From positions 1 to 14,915 of the forward strand of contig JAUQQB010000024.1 of assembly GCA_030550075.1 (NCBI GenBank): a stretch of DNA of 14,915 nucleotides, given 5' to 3'. Under the pieces are notes generated by a model. That model saw only the letters and a program-made list of their open reading frames with translations, ran no database searches and was not told where the DNA came from. The position numbers were made by a program, and so were the translations under genes. This document shows positions 5,702 to 14,058 of this stretch, in pieces. Source of the DNA: Chloroflexota bacterium (GTDB lineage Bacteria; Chloroflexota; Anaerolineae; Thermoflexales; Thermoflexaceae). The number at the start of each line of letters is the position of its first letter. Positions within the stretch are counted from its first letter, which is position 1.

Positions 5702-6678
5702 AATGGAGGGGGCGGGAGCCGTTTCTGCTGATCATTAATGGGCTGCTGATGGCTATCCTGACAGCCACCACCCCCTTTCTTCTGCGCCGGGATGTAGCGG
5801 GGGCAGTGGCTTTAGACCTGAGCGCCCTTCGGCTCTTGCTGGACAACTACGCGGCTACCTTCATCGGGGCGGTGGGGATGACTCTGGTCATCCTGGCCGG
5901 GCAGATCGATCTCTCCGTGGGCTCCGCCCTGGCGCTTTGCGCGGTGGTTGCCGCTCAGGTCTCTCAAATGGGGTGGCCGGTCCCCCTGGCTTTTCTGGCT
6001 CCTATTCTGGTGGGCACGCTGATCGGTTTGGTGAACGGGACCATCGTGGCTTATGGCCGGATTCACGCCATTCTGGTCACGTTAGGGATGATGACGATCC
6101 TCCGTGGCCTGGTCGTTCATCTGGTCCCAGCGGGGTGGGTGGCGACCAGCGATGCTTTCAAGGCCGTGGGGCTGGCGCGGCCGTTGGGGATTTCCACGTC
6201 GATCTGGATCGCGGGGATCTTTGCCCTGATCATCGCGCTTCTAACGCGCTATACCCGCTGGGGGCGGGAAATTTATGCCGTGGGGAGCAATCCTCAGGCT
6301 GCAACCATCATCGGTATCCGTCCCCATCGGATCTGGTTTACTGTCCTGCTGTTCAACGGGTTCACCATCGGGCTGGCCAGCGCGGTGCATGCTTCTCGCT
6401 TCGGCGTGATTCAGAACAACATCGGACAGGGGTTTGAGCTGTTGCTGATCACGGCCGTGGTAATTGGAGGGACCAGCATCTTCGGGGGTTATGGAAGTGT
6501 GTGGGGGACTTTGCTGGGCGTGCTGTTCCTGGCCCTTGTCCGTTCGGCGTTGATCTATTTCCGCATACCGGCCCTCTGGGAGCAGGCAGTATATGGGGCA
6601 TTCCTTCTGTTCGCCGTTGGCCTCGATATCGCCCGGACGCGGTCCTGGTCCCGGGCGTTGCGAGGAGGGGCCGCATGA
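5698..6678 (+). CDS. rhaP: sugar ABC transporter permease 1 (rhamnose)
   Basis: This 326-residue, strongly hydrophobic protein belongs to the branched-chain/ribose-type permease family (BPD_transp_2). Predicted helices run through almost the whole length, starting about residue 8. Family hallmarks are AGQIDLSVGS (67-76), a conserved VNGT segment in the middle of the first half, and the cytoplasmic-loop motif VVIGGTSIFGGYGSVWG (254-270), which contacts the ATPase. It overlaps the ATPase gene and the next permease gene by 4 nt (ATGA) on each side, a sign of translational coupling. Together with RhaQ it should form the membrane channel. The name follows the Rhizobium rhaSTPQ system; rhamnose specificity is inferred from neighbours. 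Confidence 0.88.
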   Translation: MKWRGREPFLLIINGLLMAILTATTPFLLRRDVAGAVALDLSALRLLLDNYAATFIGAVGMTLVILAGQIDLSVGSALALCAVVAAQVSQMGWPVPLAFLAPILVGTLIGLVNGTIVAYGRIHAILVTLGMMTILRGLVVHLVPAGWVATSDAFKAVGLARPLGISTSIWIAGIFALIIALLTRYTRWGREIYAVGSNPQAATIIGIRPHRIWFTVLLFNGFTIGLASAVHASRFGVIQNNIGQGFELLLITAVVIGGTSIFGGYGSVWGTLLGVLFLALVRSALIYFRIPALWEQAVYGAFLLFAVGLDIARTRSWSRALRGGAA

Positions 6679-7718
6679 GGGGGATGGCGGGCGTTCTGGC
6701 CCGTGGGTTGACCCGTGAGCGGATCCTGCTGGTCATTGTGGTGGGGCTGTTAGCGGTCATCGCCTACCTCACTCCCAAGTTCCTGACAGCCACCAATCTC
6801 CAGATCACTTCTCGTTATCTGGTGGAGGTGGGCCTGGTGGCCATCCCGATGACCATGATCATCCTGATTCGAGGGATTGATATCTCTGTCGGCTCAATCG
6901 TGGCTCTCTCCACCATTGTCCTGGGGTTCTCCTGGAGCGTTTATAAGGTCCCGATGGTGCTGGCTATTCTTCTCGCCCTGGTGGTGGCAACGCTGTGCGG
7001 CTTTCTGAATGGTCTGGCGATCACCCGGCTGCGGGTGCCGGACCTGGTGGTCACATTATCCACGCTGGCGATTTATCGGGGAATCGCGGAAGGCCTGGGC
7101 GGTGGAGGACGGGTCTATCTCTATGAAGATCCGCTGATGCGTTTTCTGGGCGAAGGGCAGATCCTGGGGGTTCCTGTGGGATTGTTTGTATTCCTTCCCG
7201 CTGTGGTAGGGGCTGGGGTGATGCTTGATCGAAGCGCCTGGGGACGATCGCTTTACGCCATCGGGCATAATGAGACAGCGGCTCGCTTCGCTGGGATTCG
7301 TGTCGATCGGATTCGATTGCTGGCTTATACCTTCTCCGGCCTGGCCAGCGGATGGAGCGCGGTTTTCCTGGCGGGGCGGTTGGGGACCGCTCGAGCTACT
7401 GCCGGGTTGGGGCTGGAATTTGAAGTGATCACCGCGGTGGTCGTGGGAGGGACCGCGATTTCCGGCGGTGAGGGAAGCATCTGGGGAAGTGCCCTGGGCG
7501 TGGTGATGGTCACTGCCTTGCGTAACGGGTTGAATTTGATCGGCGTGCCCTCGCCGATCCAGGCCATGATCATCGGCGCCCTGTTGATCCTTACTGTGCT
7601 CGTGAATGAGAACTTGCGGTTGCGAATCCGGGGATGGGTTCGGATTGCCCTGGCTCCCGCCCATGAGGCTGAGCCGGCACGCGCGGCCAATCCTTCCTCT
7701 TCTCAAGAAAGGAGGTGA
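6675..7718 (+). CDS. rhaQ: sugar ABC transporter permease 2 (rhamnose)
   Basis: This is a second permease of the same family, 347 residues, with helices from about residue 15, the RGIDISVGS motif (67-74) and the ATPase-contact motif VVVGGTAISGGEGSIWG (255-271). The C-terminal tail (about 320-347) is hydrophilic. The frame is open further upstream, but ATG 6675 is chosen because it overlaps the rhaP stop as ATGA and has GAGGAGGGG about 4-6 nt before it; an upstream start would bury the gene in rhaP. Heterodimeric permeases are usual in rhizobial-type rhamnose transporters, which supports the assignment. Confidence 0.88.
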   Translation: MRGMAGVLARGLTRERILLVIVVGLLAVIAYLTPKFLTATNLQITSRYLVEVGLVAIPMTMIILIRGIDISVGSIVALSTIVLGFSWSVYKVPMVLAILLALVVATLCGFLNGLAITRLRVPDLVVTLSTLAIYRGIAEGLGGGGRVYLYEDPLMRFLGEGQILGVPVGLFVFLPAVVGAGVMLDRSAWGRSLYAIGHNETAARFAGIRVDRIRLLAYTFSGLASGWSAVFLAGRLGTARATAGLGLEFEVITAVVVGGTAISGGEGSIWGSALGVVMVTALRNGLNLIGVPSPIQAMIIGALLILTVLVNENLRLRIRGWVRIALAPAHEAEPARAANPSSSQERR

Positions 7719-7792
7719 ACGTCCATCACTGCCAGATGATCTATCCTGTTTGCTGTACATTTAACTCCATACTCAGGAGGAGGGAGGTTGCC
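7719..7792 (+). promoter_or_regulatory. 74-nt leader of the binding-protein gene
   Basis: The spacer follows a near-perfect Shine-Dalgarno sequence, AAGGAGGTGA (7709-7718), at the end of rhaQ that has no suitable start codon behind it. The functional ribosome binding site AGGAGGAGGGAGG lies about 5 nt before ATG 7793. I see no strong hairpin or clear promoter in between. Confidence 0.4.
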
Positions 7793-8872
7793 ATGAAGCG
7801 TTTGTTGTCTTTACTGATTGCAGGGATGATGCTGGCGGTGATCATGGCCCAATGCGCGCCGACCCCCACGCCATCGCCAACGCCGCCGCCCGCGGCACAG
7901 CCGACGGCCACTGCCCCTGCTCCGGCCCCGGCCCCCTCGCCAACGGCCGCCCCGGCCCGGAAGTTCGTGATTTACCATGTGCCTAAAGCGGTGGGCATCG
8001 ACTACTTCAAGTCAGCCAACCAGGGCATGGAGGAGGCGGCGAAGGAGCGGGGCGACGTCGAGCTCCATTATGAGGGCTCCATCAACGCCAGCGCGGAGGA
8101 GGAGATCAAAGTGCTGGAAGACATCATCACCAAGAAACCTGACGCCCTCATCGTCTCCGCCAACGATCCCCAGGCCCTGGTCCCGGTCTTGAAGCGGGCG
8201 ATGGAAGCTGGCATCACGGTGGTGACCTATGATGCCGATGTGCTGCCGGAGGCCCGTATCTTCTTCATCAACCAGGCCACTTTTGAAGGGATCGGCAAGG
8301 CTCTGATTGACGAGGCGGCTAAGCAGGTTGGTCCGGAGGCTAAAATCGCGATCATCTCCACCTTCCCCACAGCCCCGAACCAGAGCCGCTGGGTGGAGGA
8401 GATGAAGAAGTATATGGCCCAGGCCTACTCCAAGATGCAGCTGGTGGACATACGTTATGGGGAGGATGATCAGGCCAAGAGCCGCCAGCAGGCCACGGAC
8501 CTGATCGCTGCCCATCCGGACGTCCAGTTCCTCATCGTCCCGACCTCGGTAGGTTGCCCAGGCGTGGCCGATGCCCTCGAGGCGGCGGGCAAGGTCGGTC
8601 AAATCAAGATGACCTGTCTGGCCACTCCGAACGGGATGCGGGCCTACGTCAAGCGGGGCACCCTGGAGGCGTTCTATCTCTGGAACGTGGTGGACCTGGG
8701 TTATCTCGCGATGTATGTGACCCACGGCCTGCTGACCGGTGAGATCAAGCCTACCGACAAGGTGGTGAAGGCCGGTCGGCTGGGCGAACGGGAAGTGGGA
8801 GCGGATAACGTGATCCTGCTCGGCCCGCCTTTCCGTTTCGATAAGGACAACATTGATCAGTTCAATTTCTGA
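7793..8872 (+). CDS. rhaS: sugar-binding lipoprotein of rhamnose ABC transporter
   Basis: This 359-residue protein is a periplasmic-binding-protein-like sugar receptor (type I fold, ribose/rhamnose group). The first 20 residues are a lipoprotein signal peptide ending IMAQC, with Cys21 the likely lipidated residue; Gln just before it is unusual for a lipobox. Residues 22-55 form a Pro/Thr/Ala-rich linker that tethers the receptor to the membrane. The receptor domain starts at KFVIYHVPK (57-65), with IKVLEDIITKKPDALIVSANDP (105-126) and GITVVTYDAD (140-149) matching the family. ATG 7793 is chosen for its strong ribosome binding site and because it begins the signal peptide, although the frame is open upstream. 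The name follows the Rhizobium rhaS (not the E. coli activator RhaS). Rhamnose as ligand is inferred from the operon. Confidence 0.88.
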   Translation: MKRLLSLLIAGMMLAVIMAQCAPTPTPSPTPPPAAQPTATAPAPAPAPSPTAAPARKFVIYHVPKAVGIDYFKSANQGMEEAAKERGDVELHYEGSINASAEEEIKVLEDIITKKPDALIVSANDPQALVPVLKRAMEAGITVVTYDADVLPEARIFFINQATFEGIGKALIDEAAKQVGPEAKIAIISTFPTAPNQSRWVEEMKKYMAQAYSKMQLVDIRYGEDDQAKSRQQATDLIAAHPDVQFLIVPTSVGCPGVADALEAAGKVGQIKMTCLATPNGMRAYVKRGTLEAFYLWNVVDLGYLAMYVTHGLLTGEIKPTDKVVKAGRLGEREVGADNVILLGPPFRFDKDNIDQFNF

Positions 8873-8880
8873 TCCACGAA

Positions 8881-8914
8881 GATCAGGGGAGGGCCGGAAG
8901 GCCCTCCCCTGATC
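8881..8914. terminator. perfect 15-bp stem hairpin between rhaS and rhaI
   Basis: GATCAGGGGAGGGCC (8881-8895) pairs perfectly with GGCCCTCCCCTGATC (8900-8914) around a GGAA loop. There is no T-run after it, and the ribosome binding site of the isomerase follows within 20 nt, so full termination is unlikely. Hairpins after binding-protein genes commonly protect the upstream mRNA from 3' exonucleases or attenuate read-through, raising receptor yield over downstream enzymes. That role is inferred. Confidence 0.7.
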
Positions 8915-8937
8915 CTGATAAGGGAGGAGGAAGGGTC

Positions 8938-10176
8938 ATGACCAGTGCACCCGGGTATGAAGCCCTGGCGGAGACTCTGACCCGTCGAGGTGTGGATGTA
9001 GAGGCTGTCAAAGCATCCCTGAAGCGGCAGCGAATTGAGACACCCTCCTGGGGTTACGGGAATTCCGGCACGCGGTTTAAAGTGTTCGCGTGGCCGGGAG
9101 CAGCTCGGAATATCTATGAGAAGCTGGCGGATGCGGCCGTGGTGCATCGCTTCACTGGCGTCTGTCCCACGGTTGCGATCCATATTCCATGGGATAAGGT
9201 GGAGGATTGGGAGGGATTGAAACAATACGCCGCGGATCTGGGCCTTCAGATCGGGGCGGTCAACCCCAATTTGTTCCAGGAGGATGATTACAAGCTGGGA
9301 AGCGTTTGCCATCCAGACCCACGGGTACGGCGTCGGGCTGTAGAGCATATGCTGGAGTGCATTGAAATCGCGGAAAAAGTGGGCTCTTCCATTCTGAGCC
9401 TCTGGTTTGCCGATGGAACGAATTACCCTGGTCAGGATGATTTCCGGGCTCGCAAGCACCGGATGCTGGAGGCCCTGTCTGAGGTCTACCGGCGAATGCC
9501 GCCCGGGATGCGGATGTTGATCGAGTATAAATTCTTCGAACCTGCCTTTTACCATACAGATCTCGCCGACTGGGGTATGGCTTACGTCCTTGCCACCCAT
9601 CTGGGCCCTCAAGCACAGGTCCTGGTGGATACCGGGCATCATCCTCAGGGGACCAATATTGAGCACATTGTGGCCTTTCTGCTAGACGAGGGCCGTTTGG
9701 GCGGTTTCCATTTCAATAACCGCAAATACGCCGACGATGATTTGATCGTCGGATCGATCAATCCCTTTGAGCTCTTTTTGATTTTCAACGAGCTGGTGGC
9801 TGCTGAACAGGATCCGCGGACCGCCGATACAGCGCGGGCAGTGGCCTATATGATCGATCAGTCTCACAACATCGAGCCCAAGATCGAGGCAATGATCCAG
9901 TCGGTGGTCAACATCCAGACCGCCTACGCAAAGGCGTTGCTGGTGGATCGGAAACAGTTGCGGGAGGCCCAGGAGGCCGGGGATGTTCTGGAGGCTCACC
10001 GGATCCTCCTGGAGGCCTATGAGACGGATGTGCGGCCGCTGCTGGCCCAGGTCCGCCTGGAGATGGGCCTGGATCCGGATCCTATCATTGCCTTCCGGCG
10101 GAGCGGATATGCAGAGAAAGTGGCGCGGGAACGGGGAATCGCTGTGGCGGCCAGTGGTTATCCAGGAGCATCATAG
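8938..10176 (+). CDS. rhaI: L-rhamnose isomerase (RhaI type)
   Basis: This 412-residue TIM-barrel isomerase converts L-rhamnose to L-rhamnulose in the cytoplasm. The metal-site residues follow the Pseudomonas stutzeri L-rhamnose isomerase pattern: Glu196 (IEYKFFEP), Asp231 and His234 (VDTGHH), His258 (GGFHFN) and Asp266/Asp268 (ADDD), with the same spacing as the known enzyme, plus a later Asp307 (MIDQSHN). It is therefore the RhaI-type enzyme of Pseudomonas, rhizobia and Gram-positive bacteria, not the E. coli RhaA subgroup. The start has GGAGGAGG about 8 nt upstream. It lies directly after the binding-protein gene and before the aldolase-dehydrogenase, which fits the first catabolic step. 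Confidence 0.93.
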   Translation: MTSAPGYEALAETLTRRGVDVEAVKASLKRQRIETPSWGYGNSGTRFKVFAWPGAARNIYEKLADAAVVHRFTGVCPTVAIHIPWDKVEDWEGLKQYAADLGLQIGAVNPNLFQEDDYKLGSVCHPDPRVRRRAVEHMLECIEIAEKVGSSILSLWFADGTNYPGQDDFRARKHRMLEALSEVYRRMPPGMRMLIEYKFFEPAFYHTDLADWGMAYVLATHLGPQAQVLVDTGHHPQGTNIEHIVAFLLDEGRLGGFHFNNRKYADDDLIVGSINPFELFLIFNELVAAEQDPRTADTARAVAYMIDQSHNIEPKIEAMIQSVVNIQTAYAKALLVDRKQLREAQEAGDVLEAHRILLEAYETDVRPLLAQVRLEMGLDPDPIIAFRRSGYAEKVARERGIAVAASGYPGAS

Positions 10177-10249
10177 AACGATGGTCACGGGGCGAGCCTA
10201 TCTCCAGTTTTCCTTCCTCGCGGGATTTTAATACAGATTGGTGTTTCTG

Positions 10250-10289
10250 GGAGGCAAAGCCGGATGCGAAGGCGTCTGGCTTTGCCTCC
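10250..10289. terminator. hairpin between rhaI and the aldolase-dehydrogenase gene
   Basis: GGAGGCAAAGCC (10250-10261) pairs perfectly with GGCTTTGCCTCC (10278-10289). The 16-nt loop contains a second small stem (GATGC / GCGTC with one G-T pair), so the whole can form one long rod. It sits in the 151-nt gap after rhaI, about 38 nt before the next start, and no T-run follows. An attenuator or mRNA-stability element is the likeliest reading. Confidence 0.65.
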
Positions 10290-10327
10290 TGAACACTCCA
10301 AATATCGATACTGGGGAGGGATAAGGG

Positions 10328-12388
10328 ATGCCGCGCAACCTCTGGAATGAGGCGGAGGCGGCGGGTTTAAGCGAGCTGGAATTGCTGGTCTACCGCTCCC
10401 GTCTGCTGGGGTCAGATCGAAGCGTGTGTAACATCTTTGGAGGTAACACCTCGGCCAAGCTGATGGAGCACGATTTCCGCGGACGCCCGGTGCGTGTGCT
10501 ATGGGTGAAGGGCTCGGGCTCGGATCTGGCCACGATCACCTTGAAGGGGTTCGCAGCCCTCCGGCTGGATGATGTGTTGCCTCTGATGGAGCGGGAGAAC
10601 CTCTCAGATGAGGAGATGGTGGATTATCTATCCCATTGCTACCTTAAGCCAGGGATGCCTCGTCCCTCCATTGAAACCCTGCTTCACGCTTTCATCCCGG
10701 CTCCCCACGTGGATCATACCCATCCAGATGCCATCGTCAGCCTGGCTACCTCCGAGAACGGCCCGGATCATGTGCGGCGGCTGTTCGGTGAGCGGGCGGT
10801 CTGGGTCCCTTATGTGCGGCCCGGATTCACGCTAAGCAAATGGATCGCCGAGGCGGTGCAGGCTAACCCGCGGGTCGAGTGTGTGGTGATGGCAAAGCAC
10901 GGTCTGGTGACATGGGGAGGGGATGCCCGCTCGTGTTATGAGAGCACAATCCGGATTATCCAGGAGGCTGAAGATTACATCGCCGAGCGAGCGATGGGGC
11001 GGCGGATCTTCGGCGGGGTGCGTGTTCCCGCGCTGCCGGAGGACCAGCGCCGGGCGATCATGGCGGAACTGCTCCCAATTCTGCGGGGTGCGGTGAGTCG
11101 AACCCGCCGCCATATTCTCCGCTATGATGACGGCTCGGAGGTGCTGGACTTTGTGGGCAGTGAGCGGGCACGGGAAATCGCCATGGTTGGCTCCGCGTGC
11201 CCGGATCATCTGGTCCATACCAAACACTGGCCGTTGTTTATTGACTGGGACGGCTCCGATGTAGAGGGCTTAAAGGCTCGCCTGAAGGAGGAGGTTGAAC
11301 GTTATCGCGAGGCTTACGTTCGGTATTTTGAGGAGAATCGGGGGCCTCAGGATACGATGATGGATCCTGCCCCGCGCATCATTCTGATCCCGGGGCTGGG
11401 GCTCATCGCCACCGGCAAGGATGCCTTCATGGCTGGGGTGGCCCGGGATCTCTATCATCGAGCCATCGCGGTCATGCGGGGGGCCACCGCGCTCGATCAC
11501 TTCGTCTCGCTCACGCCGGCAGAAGCGTTTGCCGTGGAATACTGGCCGCTGGAGCTTTACAAGCTGACCCTGCGCCCGCCGGAGCGAGAGCTGGCGGGGC
11601 GCGTAGCGGTGATCACGGGGGGAGCCTCTGGCATCGGTCGGGCCACAGCCTACCGGATGGCCCAGGAAGGGGCTCACGTGGTGATCCTGGATATTAACCG
11701 GGAAGGGGCAGAGAACGTGGCGGCGGACCTGACGGCCCGCTACGGTGAAGGGAGGGGAATGGCTGTCCCCTGTGACGTTACCGATGAGGGCCAGGTCGCT
11801 GAGGCTTTCCGCCAGGTGGTTCTGACCTACGGAGGCGTGGATATCGTGGTCAATAATGCAGGGATCGCCCACTCCGCTCCAGTTACAGAGACGTCCACCG
11901 CCGATTGGGATCGTCTTTATCACATCCTGGTGCGTGGATATTTCCTGGTGGCCCGTGAGGCTTTCCGGATCTGGAAGGCCCAGGGAATCGGGGGGAGCAT
12001 GGTAATCGTGGCTTCGAAGAACGCTCTGGTGGCAGGGAAAAATGCGGCGGCTTACAGTTCAGCCAAGGCCGCGGAAGTTCACCTGGCCCGGTGCTTGGCG
12101 GAGGAGGGCGGCGAGATCGGCGTACGGGTGAATGTGGTCTGCCCGGATGCGGTGATCCGTGGCTCCAGCATCTGGGATACGCGATGGCGCGAAGAGCGGG
12201 CTCGCACTTATGGCATCTCCCCAGAGCAGCTGGAGGAGTATTATCGCCAGCGCACCACCTTGAAAGTCAATGTCTACCCTGAGGATGTGGCTGAGGCCAT
12301 TCTCTTCTTTGCTTCAGATCGTTCTGCGAAAACTACAGGGGGGATTCTGACGGTGGATGGCGGGGTTTCCACCGCCTATGTGCGATGA
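10328..12388 (+). CDS. rhaEW: bifunctional rhamnulose-1-phosphate aldolase / lactaldehyde dehydrogenase (SDR)
   Basis: This 686-residue fusion has two halves. Residues about 1-400 are a class II aldolase domain with GGNTSAK (38-44), the zinc-binding HTHPD (130-134) and KHGL (190-193); it would split L-rhamnulose-1-phosphate into DHAP and L-lactaldehyde. Residues about 424-686 are a short-chain dehydrogenase with the NAD motif TGGASGIG (430-437), NNAG (509-512), Ser563 and the catalytic pair Tyr576/Lys580 (YSSAK); it would oxidise L-lactaldehyde to L-lactate. This architecture matches the RhaE-RhaW type described in Bacillus subtilis (YuxG) and Chloroflexus, unrelated to E. coli AldA. The start has GGGAGGGATAAGGG before the ATG. 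The fusion is complete and shows no frameshift. Confidence 0.92.
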   Translation: MPRNLWNEAEAAGLSELELLVYRSRLLGSDRSVCNIFGGNTSAKLMEHDFRGRPVRVLWVKGSGSDLATITLKGFAALRLDDVLPLMERENLSDEEMVDYLSHCYLKPGMPRPSIETLLHAFIPAPHVDHTHPDAIVSLATSENGPDHVRRLFGERAVWVPYVRPGFTLSKWIAEAVQANPRVECVVMAKHGLVTWGGDARSCYESTIRIIQEAEDYIAERAMGRRIFGGVRVPALPEDQRRAIMAELLPILRGAVSRTRRHILRYDDGSEVLDFVGSERAREIAMVGSACPDHLVHTKHWPLFIDWDGSDVEGLKARLKEEVERYREAYVRYFEENRGPQDTMMDPAPRIILIPGLGLIATGKDAFMAGVARDLYHRAIAVMRGATALDHFVSLTPAEAFAVEYWPLELYKLTLRPPERELAGRVAVITGGASGIGRATAYRMAQEGAHVVILDINREGAENVAADLTARYGEGRGMAVPCDVTDEGQVAEAFRQVVLTYGGVDIVVNNAGIAHSAPVTETSTADWDRLYHILVRGYFLVAREAFRIWKAQGIGGSMVIVASKNALVAGKNAAAYSSAKAAEVHLARCLAEEGGEIGVRVNVVCPDAVIRGSSIWDTRWREERARTYGISPEQLEEYYRQRTTLKVNVYPEDVAEAILFFASDRSAKTTGGILTVDGGVSTAYVR

Positions 12389-12445
12389 AGCAGATATCGG
12401 ATAGAGGCCAATGGCGGAAGTCCGAATTTCGAGTTGGGGGTGCCC

Positions 12446-14011
12446 ATGATCCGAATGATCGCTGTTGACATAGGGGCGGAAAGCGGACGGGTTATGCTGG
12501 GTTCCCTGGAGGGTGATTTTCTTTCGATTCGGGAAGCCTATCGTTTTCCTAACACCCCTGTGCAGGTTCCTGGAACCCTTCATTGGGATATCCTGCGTCT
12601 CTTCAATGGAATCAAAGAAGGGATTGTGCGGGCCGCTCGTGTCGCGGGAGGATCCATCGCGTCCATCGGAGTGGACACCTGGGGAGTCGATTTCGCCCTC
12701 CTGGATCGCCAGGGCAAGCTGATCGGAAATCCAGTTCATTATCGGGATCGGCGCACAGCAGGGATGATGGAGGAGGTCTTCCGACGGGTGCCACCCGAGG
12801 AAATTTATGCCCGCACAGGCATTCAATTTATGCCCATTAACACGTTGTATCAGCTATTTTCAATGGTCCGTCGTGGAGATCCTCAACTGGAGATCGCCCA
12901 GACGTTCCTGACAATCCCCGATCTTCTTCATTACTGGTTGAGCGGGGTAGCCGTTTGTGAGTTTACCAATGCGACCACCACGCAATGCTATGATCCCCTC
13001 CATCGCGACTGGGCCTGGGATTTGTTGAGGCGTCTGGAGATCCCCACTCATCTGTTTCCGGAGGTTCGCCCGGCCGGCACGGTGCTGGGACCGCTTCTGC
13101 CTGAGGTCGCCGATGAGATGGGCCTCTCCGGCGTGCAGGTGATTGCCCCTGCCAGTCATGATACCGGATCCGCAGTAGCGGCGGTTCCCTTCCAGCATCC
13201 TGACGCCGTGTATATCAGCTCTGGAACCTGGTCGCTGGTAGGGGTGGAGGTTCAAGCGCCGGTGATCCATGAACAGGCGCGGCGCTATAACTTCACTAAC
13301 GAGGGCGGAGTGGAGGGAACTTTTCGATTGTTGAAAAACGTCATGGGCCTGTGGCTGCTTCAGGAATGCCGTCGAACCTGGGCCCGGAAGGCCGGGCTGC
13401 CTCTTGAGGAAGATCCAGGGTCCTCCAGGATCCATGCAATCAGTGGAACTCAACAGGCTTGGGACTACGAGGCTTTAGTCCGCCAGGCGGAGATGGCCCC
13501 GCCACTTCGCTCCCTGATCGACCCGGATGATCCCCGATTCCTTCCCCCAGGGGACATGCCAGCCCGCATTCAGGCGTTTTGTCGGGAGACCGGCCAGCCT
13601 GTTCCTGAAGAGCCCGGAGCGATCGTCCGCTGTATCCTGGAGAGCCTGGCTCTCAAATATCGATGGGTGATCGAGCGCCTGGAGGAGCTACTAGGGCGTT
13701 CGATCCCGGCGATCCATATCGTAGGAGGAGGGGCTCGAAATGCCGTGCTCTGCCAATGGACCGCGGATGCGACCGGGCGCCCCGTCCTGGCCGGCCCGGT
13801 GGAGGCCACCGCGATTGGGAATCTGATGGTTCAGGCCATGGCGTTGGGCTACGTTAGCAATTTGAGGGAAGCTCGTGAGGCGATCCATCGCTCATTTGCC
13901 CCTGTAATCTATGAGCCGCACTCTTCAGCAATGTGGGATGAGGCCTATGAGCGTTTTGTTGCCTCAATCCTCCCCTTTGCGGAAGGCTTCCAGCGGAGCC
14001 CCACGGAATAG
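12446..14011 (+). CDS. rhaB: L-rhamnulokinase (FGGY family)
   Basis: This 521-residue FGGY carbohydrate kinase phosphorylates L-rhamnulose at O1 with ATP. The N-terminal phosphate loop is VDIGAESGRVMLG (7-19), followed by GVDTWGVDFALLD (75-87), the catalytic Asp238 in SHDTGSAV, ISSGTWSLVG (257-266) and the C-terminal ATP-binding VGGGARN (426-432) with EATAIGN (453-459). The AESGR loop and the DTWGVDF motif point to rhamnulokinase rather than xylulokinase or glycerol kinase. The length is somewhat above that of E. coli RhaB (about 489). ATG 12446 is chosen because it begins the conserved kinase strand; an in-frame TTG at 12434 is an alternative, and no strong ribosome binding site separates them. 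It follows the aldolase gene by 57 nt. Confidence 0.92.
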   Translation: MIRMIAVDIGAESGRVMLGSLEGDFLSIREAYRFPNTPVQVPGTLHWDILRLFNGIKEGIVRAARVAGGSIASIGVDTWGVDFALLDRQGKLIGNPVHYRDRRTAGMMEEVFRRVPPEEIYARTGIQFMPINTLYQLFSMVRRGDPQLEIAQTFLTIPDLLHYWLSGVAVCEFTNATTTQCYDPLHRDWAWDLLRRLEIPTHLFPEVRPAGTVLGPLLPEVADEMGLSGVQVIAPASHDTGSAVAAVPFQHPDAVYISSGTWSLVGVEVQAPVIHEQARRYNFTNEGGVEGTFRLLKNVMGLWLLQECRRTWARKAGLPLEEDPGSSRIHAISGTQQAWDYEALVRQAEMAPPLRSLIDPDDPRFLPPGDMPARIQAFCRETGQPVPEEPGAIVRCILESLALKYRWVIERLEELLGRSIPAIHIVGGGARNAVLCQWTADATGRPVLAGPVEATAIGNLMVQAMALGYVSNLREAREAIHRSFAPVIYEPHSSAMWDEAYERFVASILPFAEGFQRSPTE

Positions 14012-14058
14012 CAACCTGCGCTAAACTCAATTCGGAATCCTTTCGGAGGCCGAGTTCC

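Noticed and set aside
6501..6674. Upstream extension of the second permease
   Set aside because: It lies wholly within rhaP in another frame; the ATGA overlap at 6675 with a good ribosome binding site is the natural start.
7715..7792. GTG-initiated extension of the binding protein
   Set aside because: It would place about 26 extra residues ahead of a clear signal peptide, and the GTG sits inside the Shine-Dalgarno itself.
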